A stretch of DNA of 64,000 bases from Cyanobacterium aponinum PCC 10605 (lineage in GTDB: Bacteria > Cyanobacteriota > Cyanobacteriia > Cyanobacteriales > Cyanobacteriaceae), in the NCBI RefSeq assembly GCF_000317675.1, contig NC_019776.1, forward strand, positions 3,348,001 through 3,412,000, in the 5' to 3' direction. Position numbers and translations under genes: made by a program. Of the stretch, positions 56,341-64,000 are shown piece by piece (position 1 is the stretch's first letter; each line of letters starts with the position of its first letter). The notes below the pieces were generated by a model, which did no database searches, was not told where the DNA came from, and saw only the letters and a list, made by a program, of their open reading frames with translations.

Positions 56341-56701
56341 AATCAAGATAACCCATCAACAAAAGGGGATCATCAATATGATTAGAAGCCACAGGACGAT
56401 TACCCATAATTTTAAACTCTTGACTGATTTGTAAGTGACTAGCTGCAATGGGACGATTGCCAGATAAAGTCATCATACTCTTAATATCCAAATTACTCTT
56501 AGTTACAGGGCGAATACTGCCTACAGAGGTATAAGTGTGAACTATTTGTAAATGATTGGCTTCAACAGGACGATTACCTGGTAACAATGCCGCAGATTTA
56601 TCGGCTAATTTCAAAGCCGAACTTTCTTTCGTCGTGGTAGCAGTGGGAGTTGTCAGTTTATTGGCAGGTTGTTTGTCTTTATTTTCTAAAGTTTCACTCA
56701 T
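56339..56701 (-). CDS. short-repeat protein with GNRPI/V units
   Basis: The 120-residue product has a Thr/Lys-rich N-terminal third. Four tandem units of about 19-21 residues follow, each with a G-N/S-R-P-V/I motif: GNRPVEANHLQIV, GSIRPVTKSNLDI, GNRPIAASHLQIS and GNRPVASNHID. The last leads into a DDPLLLMGYLD end. No signal peptide or membrane segment is seen. I have a sense of similar proteins in other cyanobacteria, but their function is not known to me. It converges with rpiA. Confidence 0.75.
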   Translation of the reverse strand: MSETLENKDKQPANKLTTPTATTTKESSALKLADKSAALLPGNRPVEANHLQIVHTYTSVGSIRPVTKSNLDIKSMMTLSGNRPIAASHLQISQEFKIMGNRPVASNHIDDPLLLMGYLD

Positions 56702-56969
56702 GTTAACGCTCCAAAATAAAAGGTATTATTAACTTTTAGTCTATGTGTACTAGCTTGTGCCAAAATAAATTTAATTAGACTAATAATTGTGACTATTATA
56801 CTGCCATTAGGAGCGTCCTTTTGATGTTCTCATGTCAGCTATAGTTATGGAATATATAAGTTACTCATTACGAAAGCTCATTGTTAATCATAGCGATACT
56901 TTATTTGCTTCATTCTGAGAAAGATCTTTTAAACTTAATTATCAATCCTTGAAAATATTGTGAGCAATA

Positions 56970-58163
56970 ATGTTATTAAATAATCTGACGAAGAAATTTA
57001 AACATTGGCTACCTTTAGCAAAATCAAAAATAGAAAAGGGTGCTTCTCAACTGGAAAATTCCATTAATAATTATGATCCAAAAGAGATTATTCCCTCTAA
57101 GTTAATTGAGCGATTAAACACAAAATTAAATAGCTTACCTGTTTATGAATCTTACTATGACACATTAACTATTAATGTTCATGATTATATACATCAGTGG
57201 ATTATTAATAAGGAGCAAAATCGCAAGAATTGTTTAGTTATAAAAGGTAATTGTGTTGATAATTTATACAATATTTTAACATCTATTTTTTCTGAAAAAT
57301 CTAGCTTAAGTAAGGAAACAATAGAATTAGATTATCAAATTTTTTCTTTAGAAAATTTAAAGCAAAATCGAAGGGATAGATTAAATTATTTACAGGAAAA
57401 AATATTAGAAATTCAACAACAATCTGACAAAAAAATTATTCTTATTCCTGATTTAAGTTATTATTTTTCTCGCACCATAGAGGGTTTAGAGGTATTAGAA
57501 AAACTTTTAAAACTTCTCGATGAAGATGAAAATAAATTTTGGATTATAGGTTGTAATCATTGGTTATGGTTGTTTTTGGTGAAAATTTATCACTGGGATG
57601 CCTATATAGAAAATGCTCGGGATTTACCGTTATTATCTCAGGAAAATTTGCAGGATATTTTATTGCCTGTTTTAGATTTAGTTGAATTTGATTGGAATGA
57701 TTTAAGACGATTTTTAGTGGAATTACCTAATCAAAATGAAGATGACCATAAGATTATTTCTCAATTACAAGCTAAGTATTTTGAAAATTTAGCCAATTTG
57801 TCTCAAGGATGTTTAGGTACTGCCAGTCAGTTATGCTTTTATTCTTTGAGATATGTAAAAAATGAAGAAACAGAATTATCTAATCTCAAAATTAATAATC
57901 CTCAACTCCCTGATTTTCCTAGTATTACTCAAAGCGATCGCTATTTATTATTTTGTATAGGATTACACGGTCATTTAAATAAATCAGATTTAGCTAATAT
58001 TTTAGGAGATGATCAAATATATATAACTTCTCAAATAGAATGTTTAGTAAATCTTAATTTAATTCATTTTTTAGATCATCAAAATATAGCTATTAATCCT
58101 CTTTTTTATTCTAAGTTAACTAAAGATTTAAAAGATAATCACTTCTTGGTTGAATCGGATTAA
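56970..58163 (+). CDS. large protein with degenerate ATPase-like core and winged-helix-like end
   Basis: The 397-residue product resembles an AAA/STAND-type layout without a working P-loop. A strand-loop CLVIKGNCVDNLYN stands where Walker A would be, and KKIILIPDLSYYF resembles a Walker B strand. A helical lid follows, and the end (about 325-385; DRYLLFCIGLHGHLNKSDLANIL) could be a winged helix. It lacks GK[ST], so nucleotide binding is doubtful. It is followed after 74 bases by an MscS channel gene, which may be its functional partner. Family not recognised. Confidence 0.62.
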   Translation: MLLNNLTKKFKHWLPLAKSKIEKGASQLENSINNYDPKEIIPSKLIERLNTKLNSLPVYESYYDTLTINVHDYIHQWIINKEQNRKNCLVIKGNCVDNLYNILTSIFSEKSSLSKETIELDYQIFSLENLKQNRRDRLNYLQEKILEIQQQSDKKIILIPDLSYYFSRTIEGLEVLEKLLKLLDEDENKFWIIGCNHWLWLFLVKIYHWDAYIENARDLPLLSQENLQDILLPVLDLVEFDWNDLRRFLVELPNQNEDDHKIISQLQAKYFENLANLSQGCLGTASQLCFYSLRYVKNEETELSNLKINNPQLPDFPSITQSDRYLLFCIGLHGHLNKSDLANILGDDQIYITSQIECLVNLNLIHFLDHQNIAINPLFYSKLTKDLKDNHFLVESD

Positions 58164-58237
58164 AAAAAAATTAGGCATAAGAAAAAACAAAATTCAATTA
58201 TTGATAATTTAACATTATTTTAGTGGTTTATAAGACA

Positions 58238-59077
58238 ATGTTTGTTAGTGGTTATTTGTTACAGTTAGATGCGTCCAATTCTGAAAAAATATCCCGTTTA
58301 ATAGATAATATTACTTTAGGCAAGGTTATACAAGGTGTCCTTTTAGTTGTTCTTGCTTATTGGGGACAAATTTTTGTTGCCAAAATTATTAATTGGTTGG
58401 CGGAAAAAGTTCCTTTAAAGTATCGTCTTAAGGTGAAGCAGTCCCTACCTTTTTGGAGAGCTTTTGTCTTAGGTATAGTGGGTGTTTCATTAATTAATTT
58501 ATTTCTTAATCTGTCTGCTGATAATATTTTACCCCTCACAGGTACGATCGCAGTTGCTTTAGGTTTTGCCTTTAAAGACTATGCTAGTTCGGTTATTGCT
58601 GGTGTTTTAGCACTTTTTGAAAATCCTTATCAAGTAGGCGATCGCGTCAAAATAGGAGACGATTACGGAGAAGTTATTAGCTATGGATTAAGAGGAATTA
58701 TGCTTCAAACCCCTGACGATAATATTGTCACTATTCCTCATAATAAACTATGGACTGAATCCATTAGTAATGCCAATAAAGGTAATTTAGAAGCCCAAAC
58801 CGTTATCAGTTTTTACTTTAGCCATGATGTGGACATTGAAAATGTTTTTTACTTACTATATAGGGTGGCACAAACTAGTAAATATACCCAACTAAACTTA
58901 CCCATTTTAGTGGTAATGGAAGAGAAACCTTGGGCAACTTATTTCAAACTAAAATGTTATCCCATCGATGCTAGAGATGAATTTATTTATCAAACAGACT
59001 TAGTTAGAAGGGCAAAAAGATATTTTCAGCGAGATAATTTACCTTATCCTATACTTCCCCCTCTTGATAATAATTAA
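58238..59077 (+). CDS. small-conductance mechanosensitive channel, MscS family
   Basis: Membrane channel that opens under tension to release solutes on osmotic downshock. The start is ATG 58238; GTG 58223 is an alternative. The 279-residue protein has about three membrane segments. The pore-lining third helix is near residues 85-115 (TGTIAVALGFAFKDYASSVIAGVLALFENPY), and the beta domain (VGDRVKIGDDYGEVISYGLR, TIPHNKLW) follows. It is similar in size to E. coli MscS (286 residues). Confidence 0.93.
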   Translation: MFVSGYLLQLDASNSEKISRLIDNITLGKVIQGVLLVVLAYWGQIFVAKIINWLAEKVPLKYRLKVKQSLPFWRAFVLGIVGVSLINLFLNLSADNILPLTGTIAVALGFAFKDYASSVIAGVLALFENPYQVGDRVKIGDDYGEVISYGLRGIMLQTPDDNIVTIPHNKLWTESISNANKGNLEAQTVISFYFSHDVDIENVFYLLYRVAQTSKYTQLNLPILVVMEEKPWATYFKLKCYPIDARDEFIYQTDLVRRAKRYFQRDNLPYPILPPLDNN

Positions 59078-59217
59078 TCTCGGTTCTGCATAAGAATATT
59101 AGAGAAAAGCAAGTATCAAGTTTTAGGTTTAATTTTCCAAAAATCGATTATTCAATACTCATTACCTCTTACTTATTACCACCTGATACTCAATATAATC
59201 ACATTACCTATTTTTCC

Positions 59218-60333
59218 CTAACTAATAAATCCCATAATTCGGGCAACTTCATTCAAATCAGCTTTAATGCCCCCTCTAATGCCGCTTTCACTTAATTTCA
59301 TGGCACTATCAGGATCTTTTAATCCATTACCCGTTAAAACACAAACAACAGTACCATTATCAGGAATTTGCTCTTTCAGTTTTAAGACTCCAGCCACGGA
59401 AGCCGCACTAGCAGGTTCACAGAAAACCCCTTCTTCCCTGCCCAAAATACGATATGCCTCTAATATTTCCTCATCCGTGACCGCATTAAATTGTCCTTGA
59501 GAAGCCTCTCTAACAGATAAAGCCTTTTCCCAGTTGGCGGGATTGCCAATTCTAATGGCTGTTGCGATGGTTTCTGGTTTTAATACCTGATGCCCTTCCA
59601 CAAAAGGAGCTGAACCTGCGGCTTGGAAACCCATCATTTTAGGTAATATGTCACACTTATTCTCACTGTGATATTGACAAAAACCCATCCAATAAGCAGT
59701 AATATTTCCTGCATTACCCACAGGAATAGCTAACCAGTCAGGAGCATAACCAAGGGTATCAACTACCTCAAAAGCGGCTGTTTTTTGACCTTCCAAACGG
59801 TAGGGATTGACGGAATTTACGAGGGTAACAGGATAACTTTCCGCCATTTCTCTGACGATTGTTAAAGCGTCATCAAAATTACCATCAATGGCTAATACTT
59901 CCGCTCCATAAATTAAAGCCTGTGCTAACTTACCAAGGGCAACATAACCGTCAGGAATAATAACAAATGCTTTCATTCCTGCTCTGGTGGCATAGGCGGC
60001 GGCGGCGGCAGATGTGTTGCCTGTACTGGCACAAATCACAGCTTGAGCCCCCGCTTCTTTGGCTTTGGAAATAGCCATTGTCATTCCTCTATCTTTGAAT
60101 GAACCCGTGGGATTCAAGCCATCATATTTAACATAAACTTTGACATTTCTGCCAATCATTTTTGAGATGGATGACACAGGTATCAAGGGTGTATTTCCTT
60201 CTCTAAGAGTAATAATAGGAGTAGATTCTGTGACAGGCAAATAGTGCTTATATTCTTCTATTAAGCCTTTCCACCCTGCTTTAACATGATAAGTTGTTGA
60301 TGGTTGATCTAGTTTCGTTGCTACCACGGGCAT
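59218..60333 (-). CDS. thrC: threonine synthase
   Basis: PLP enzyme that converts O-phosphohomoserine to threonine. The 371-residue protein carries the PLP lysine K80 in [11 protein letters not shown], the phosphate-binding [14 protein letters not shown] and [15 protein letters not shown]. The length fits the short class of threonine synthase. No other threonine-pathway gene is adjacent. Confidence 0.95.
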   Translation of the reverse strand: MPVVATKLDQPSTTYHVKAGWKGLIEEYKHYLPVTESTPIITLREGNTPLIPVSSISKMIGRNVKVYVKYDGLNPTGSFKDRGMTMAISKAKEAGAQAVICASTGNTSAAAAAYATRAGMKAFVIIPDGYVALGKLAQALIYGAEVLAIDGNFDDALTIVREMAESYPVTLVNSVNPYRLEGQKTAAFEVVDTLGYAPDWLAIPVGNAGNITAYWMGFCQYHSENKCDILPKMMGFQAAGSAPFVEGHQVLKPETIATAIRIGNPANWEKALSVREASQGQFNAVTDEEILEAYRILGREEGVFCEPASAASVAGVLKLKEQIPDNGTVVCVLTGNGLKDPDSAMKLSESGIRGGIKADLNEVARIMGFIS

Positions 60334-60530
60334 TAAATCTAAAATAGACGATTATTAATGATTATGACATAAAAAGGTGATCTACTTTACTTTTAGATGA
60401 ATAAATTAGAAAATACTTTACCTAATGTCGAGGGAAATGAGTTCGGAGAAAACGCTCGATCGCTCGTACACCCCTTTCAGTCGTGAACGGAATTTTTAAT
60501 TCTTAATTATCAACTATTCACCATTGCCTT

Positions 60531-60547
60531 CCCCCCTCGAGAGGGTG
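60531..60547. repeat. CTCGAG palindrome module between thrC and the peroxiredoxin-like gene
   Basis: CCCCCCTCGAGAGGGTG, followed by ATAAAGGGGGGTTTGCCC, a reverse-orientation copy of the module at 20980-21014. The rest of the spacer holds AATTCTTAATTATC-type repeat text and no gene. Confidence 0.6.
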
Positions 60548-60577
60548 GATAAAGGGGGGTTTGCCCATTGCCCCTTT

Positions 60578-61372
60578 TCAAGGTAAAAAGGCGAGAGGAT
60601 TACTTTTGTTTTCAGCAAATCCTAGTATGCCTTCATCTCGATGTTGATAAATAATTTTTCCCTGATTGTTAAATAAAAAAGTGCCTCCTCTTTGGGTTAA
60701 ATAGTTATCGTTAGGCACATAGGTTCGCCAGTTAGTCAATACCTCAATCATATTTTTTAATCTAATGGTTGCTAACTCAAAAGGGCGCTGATAGTTTTTC
60801 CCTACTTTGTTAAATAGTGAGCCTTTAATGGGCGGTAAAAATTTTATGTTAACAATTTCATTTTCTTGTAATAGAGATGGTGCTTTTTTATCTCCAAAAT
60901 AACCACGTAAAACTTCTTTTAATGTTCCTTTACTACCTATTCCTGCACACATTAAGATCAAGTTCAGCCATTGATTTTGACTACAATTAAAGGTAGGAAA
61001 TTGCCAGTTTAAACCTTGATATAAATTTAATTGTTGATGAATTTCTGCTGTTTCGTCCAAAAATAAATTTTCTGGGTTAAATCCTGTATATTGACAATAC
61101 TTTTCCCCTGATTTTAAGTTACCAATTGCGATCGCTCTTAGGGCAATTTTTTTTTCATGCAAAATATCTTGATATTTATTTAACCACCAAGCGTATTCAA
61201 GACTATCAAAATCTCCTAATTGGGGTAAGACAAGTAAGAGAATATAGTTAGCAGAAGAAGTACCATTAAATATAGAAATTTCTTTCCCGTCACTGACTCT
61301 GACTCTTTTAGTAGTTTTGAGAAATGAATAAATATTTGATTGTTCAACAGTATTTGTATTTAAATCATTCAT
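60578..61372 (-). CDS. peroxiredoxin-like (AhpC/TSA-related) protein without the usual catalytic cysteine
   Basis: The 264-residue product has a thioredoxin-like core: YILLLVLPQLGDFDSLEYAW stands where peroxiredoxins have P-x-x-x-T-x-x-C. It then shows ALRAIAIGNLKSGEKYCQYTG and a late block RGGTFLFNNQGKIIYQHRDEGILG. The resolving or peroxidatic cysteine at the usual place is absent, so peroxidase activity is uncertain. It resembles a cyanobacterial AhpC/TSA-like family. It is divergent from leuS, with 98 bases between the starts. Confidence 0.75.
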   Translation of the reverse strand: MNDLNTNTVEQSNIYSFLKTTKRVRVSDGKEISIFNGTSSANYILLLVLPQLGDFDSLEYAWWLNKYQDILHEKKIALRAIAIGNLKSGEKYCQYTGFNPENLFLDETAEIHQQLNLYQGLNWQFPTFNCSQNQWLNLILMCAGIGSKGTLKEVLRGYFGDKKAPSLLQENEIVNIKFLPPIKGSLFNKVGKNYQRPFELATIRLKNMIEVLTNWRTYVPNDNYLTQRGGTFLFNNQGKIIYQHRDEGILGFAENKSNPLAFLP

Positions 61373-61470
61373 ACAAAGAAGAAAGATAGATAATAAGAAG
61401 ACATTTCCAATTTCAATTAGAATAGAAAATTGGCTAAATTAAAGTATATAAATAGTTTTCCCTTTATATT

Positions 61471-64000
61471 ATGCAATCTCCTTATCAACCTAGTGATATA
61501 GAATCAAAATGGCAACAACAATGGTCTGATTCTAACCTTTATTTAACAGAAGAAAATCGAGATAAACCTAAATTTTATGCCCTTTCTATGTTCCCTTACC
61601 CTTCAGGGAAATTACACATGGGTCATGTACGCAACTATGTTATTACCGATGTTATCGCCCGTTTCAAGCGAATGCAAGGACATCGAGTTTTACATCCTAT
61701 GGGTTGGGATGCTTTCGGTTTACCGGCTGAAAATGCAGCAATTGATCGAGGTATTCCACCGGCTAAATGGACTTATGAAAATATTGCACAGATGCGATCG
61801 CAGCTTCAAGAGTTAGGACTATCCATTGATTGGAGTCGAGAAGTTGCTACCTGTTCCCCTGATTATTATAAATGGACACAGTGGTTATTTTTACAATTTT
61901 ATGAGGCAGGACTAGCTTATCAAAAAGAAGCCGCCGTTAACTGGGATCCGATCGATCAAACGGTGTTAGCTAATGAGCAAGTTGACTCAGAAGGCTATTC
62001 ATGGCGTAGTGGAGCAAAAGTCGAGCGTAAATTATTAAGACAGTGGTTTTTGAAAATTACCGATTATGCCGAACAGTTATTGAATGACTTACAACAGCTA
62101 GAAGGATGGCCCGATAGAGTCAAAACCATGCAGGAAAACTGGATTGGTAAATCTGTGGGGGCTTATTTAGAATTTCCCATTGTCGGTAGTGACGAAAAAA
62201 TCCCTGTTTTTACTACCCGTCCTGATACAGTATATGGAGTGACTTATGTAGTTTTAGCTCCTGAGCATCCCCTCACCGAAAAAGTGACCACTCCTGAGAG
62301 GAAAGAAGCAGTATCCGCCTTTATCCAAGAGGTAAGCAGTGAAAGTGAAATCGATCGCACTGCCGACGATAAACCGAAAAAAGGCATATTGACAGGAGGT
62401 AAAGCCATCAATCCCTTCACAGGGGAAGAAATTCCTATTTTGATCGCCAATTATGTTTTATATGAATACGGCACAGGAGCAGTAATGGGAGTACCTGCCC
62501 ACGATGTGCGAGACTTCAAATTTGCCAAAGAAAATAACCTCCCCATAAAAGTGGTTATCCTGCCTGAGAATGTGGAAGAAACTGATTTTTCTCTTGTGGA
62601 AGCCTATACCGAAACGGGTATTATGGTTAATTCAGGGGAATTTAACGGCATGGAATCCACCCAAGGCAAAGAAGCAGTTATTAAACTAGCGGAGAATAAA
62701 GGATTTGGTAAAAAACGCATCCAATATCGCCTTAGAGACTGGTTAATCTCCCGTCAACGTTACTGGGGTTGCCCTATTCCCGTCATTCATTGCCAAGATT
62801 GTGGCACAGTTCCTGTACCTACAGAACAATTACCAGTTGAATTACCTGAACAAGTAGAATTTTCTGGACGAGGACCCTCTCCCCTTGCCAAACTCGATGA
62901 TTGGGTAAACGTGACTTGTCCGAAATGTGGTAAACCTGCGAAAAGGGAAACCGACACTATGGACACCTTTATTGACTCCTCATGGTATTTTTTACGTTAT
63001 ACCGACGCAACCAACCAAAATGAGCCTTTTAACCTCGATAGAGTGAATGATTGGATGGGGGTGGATCAGTATGTAGGTGGTATTGAACACGCAATATTGC
63101 ACTTACTTTATTCTCGTTTCTTCACTAAAGTTGTCAGAGATAGGGGTTTAGTTTGTGTAGATGAACCTTTCAAACGCCTCTTAACTCAAGGAATGGTGCA
63201 GGGTTTAACCTATAAAACGAAGCAAACAGGAAAATATTTAACACCTGAACAAATTATCTATAAAAATGGGGAATGTCGAGACAAGGAAACTAACGAACCC
63301 GTTAATATTTTCTATGAAAAAATGTCAAAATCTAAGTATAATGGCGTTGATCCGAAATTAGTCTTAGAAAAATACGGTGCAGATACTGCTAGGATGTTTA
63401 TTCTCTTTAAAGCACCTCCTGAGAAAGATTTAGAATGGGATGATGCAGACGTAGAAGGGCAGTATCGCTTCCTTAACCGAGTTTGGTTACTGGTGAATGA
63501 ATTTATCGAAAATCCTGATTCTGCCGAGGATAAAACTATTAATAAAGCGAATTTGAGTAAAGAGGAAAAAGACTTAAGAAGGGCAATTCATACGGCAATT
63601 AAGGAGATTTCCGAAGACTTAAGCGGGGATTATCAATTTAACACGGCGGTTTCGGAGTTGATGAAGTTAAGCAACGCCTTAAGGGATGCCAAAATCAAAA
63701 ATTCTCCTGTATATCGAGAAGGAGTTGAAACCCTCATCTTATTATTAGCACCTTTTGCCCCCCATATAAGTGAGGAATTGTGGCACAAACTCGGCAATAG
63801 CGAATCGGTGCATTTAGCTAACTGGCTAATTATCGATGAAGAAGCCTTAACGGTGGACGAAATCACCCTCGTTATTCAAATAAAAGGCAAAACCAGAGGT
63901 ACAATTTCTGCTCCTGCTTCTGCTAGTAAAGACGAACTAGAGGCGATCGCCCGTGCTTCGGATATTGCTCAAAAATACATTGCTGACAAGGAGATTAAGA
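61471..64000 (+). CDS. leuS: leucine-tRNA ligase (last residues beyond window)
   Basis: Class I aminoacyl-tRNA synthetase charging tRNA-Leu. 843 codons are present, with no stop before the edge. The HIGH-type motif is H49-M-G-H52 and the KMSKS motif is residues 617-621. An editing domain lies between about 220 and 420 ([20 protein letters not shown]), with [13 protein letters not shown] before the KMSKS. Bacterial LeuRS is about 855-870 residues, so only a short C-terminal part is missing. Confidence 0.97.
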   Translation, partial: MQSPYQPSDIESKWQQQWSDSNLYLTEENRDKPKFYALSMFPYPSGKLHMGHVRNYVITDVIARFKRMQGHRVLHPMGWDAFGLPAENAAIDRGIPPAKWTYENIAQMRSQLQELGLSIDWSREVATCSPDYYKWTQWLFLQFYEAGLAYQKEAAVNWDPIDQTVLANEQVDSEGYSWRSGAKVERKLLRQWFLKITDYAEQLLNDLQQLEGWPDRVKTMQENWIGKSVGAYLEFPIVGSDEKIPVFTTRPDTVYGVTYVVLAPEHPLTEKVTTPERKEAVSAFIQEVSSESEIDRTADDKPKKGILTGGKAINPFTGEEIPILIANYVLYEYGTGAVMGVPAHDVRDFKFAKENNLPIKVVILPENVEETDFSLVEAYTETGIMVNSGEFNGMESTQGKEAVIKLAENKGFGKKRIQYRLRDWLISRQRYWGCPIPVIHCQDCGTVPVPTEQLPVELPEQVEFSGRGPSPLAKLDDWVNVTCPKCGKPAKRETDTMDTFIDSSWYFLRYTDATNQNEPFNLDRVNDWMGVDQYVGGIEHAILHLLYSRFFTKVVRDRGLVCVDEPFKRLLTQGMVQGLTYKTKQTGKYLTPEQIIYKNGECRDKETNEPVNIFYEKMSKSKYNGVDPKLVLEKYGADTARMFILFKAPPEKDLEWDDADVEGQYRFLNRVWLLVNEFIENPDSAEDKTINKANLSKEEKDLRRAIHTAIKEISEDLSGDYQFNTAVSELMKLSNALRDAKIKNSPVYREGVETLILLLAPFAPHISEELWHKLGNSESVHLANWLIIDEEALTVDEITLVIQIKGKTRGTISAPASASKDELEAIARASDIAQKYIADKEIK

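Overview
The window is a 64-kb chromosomal segment of a low-GC cyanobacterium. The evidence is the repeated HIP1 octamer GCGATCGC, a pilMNOQ cluster of cyanobacterial type, a cytochrome c6 gene, a KaiB-family gene, NrtS, and several small proteins that I recognise only from cyanobacteria. The AT-rich coding style and protein sequences suggest a unicellular Geminocystis/Cyanobacterium-type lineage, but this is inferred from general familiarity, not from a search. Most genes are housekeeping or core metabolism. No CRISPR array, rRNA or tRNA gene was found.

Layout. 1-7 kb (minus strand): ftsH (cut by the window edge), trpB and a fused 5-oxoprolinase. 7-10.7 kb: a four-helix-bundle gene broken by small repeats, then map, an FKBP isomerase and a DUF4336 protein. 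10.8-14 kb: a methyltransferase, NrtS, a small lipoprotein and a sugar-type binding lipoprotein. 14.2-19.3 kb: the type IV pilus operon pilM-pilN-pilO-pilQ. 19.4-20.9 kb: a complete-looking insertion sequence. 21.3-25.6 kb: mutS and a group of small genes that includes a DUF4258-like pseudogene next to an intact DUF2283 gene. 25.7-31.4 kb: a GPH-type sugar symporter, a zinc-ribbon protein, a MidA-type methyltransferase and an FHA-PAS-PAS-GGDEF diguanylate cyclase. 31.7-38.1 kb: larE, the lptA-lptB-lptF/G lipopolysaccharide export operon, nusB, petJ and prfA. 38.2-43.4 kb: glucokinase, a degenerate serine recombinase, gloA, a flavin oxidoreductase, a membrane-anchored protein and rpoZ. 43.5-50.4 kb (minus strand): a four-gene run of hybrid sensor kinase, lipoprotein with binding and VWA domains, membrane coiled-coil protein and second binding protein, which looks like one sensing or uptake module. 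50.6-53 kb: a frameshifted IS630 element and an SDR epimerase. 53.2-64 kb: a secreted protein, a response regulator paired with a KaiB homologue, rpiA, a short-repeat protein, a two-gene unit with an MscS channel, thrC, a peroxiredoxin-like protein and leuS (cut by the right edge).

The intergenic DNA is a mosaic of short repeats. One family (here R1, about 160-185 bp) has imperfect terminal inverted repeats and clear 8-bp target duplications, so it is a non-autonomous mobile element. One copy carries a nested 78-bp element with a 3-bp duplication, and another has cut off the end of a gene. A second family (here R2, about 235-250 bp) has AACCTSAGTTCGG ends. A 137-bp element flanked by TA dinucleotides resembles an IS630-type MITE. 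Two short palindromic modules recur many times.

The points most worth following are the kinase/VWA/binding-protein cluster, the response regulator-KaiB pair without kaiA or kaiC, the degenerate recombinase, the precisely readable MITE insertions, and the nonsense-mutated partner of the DUF2283 gene.
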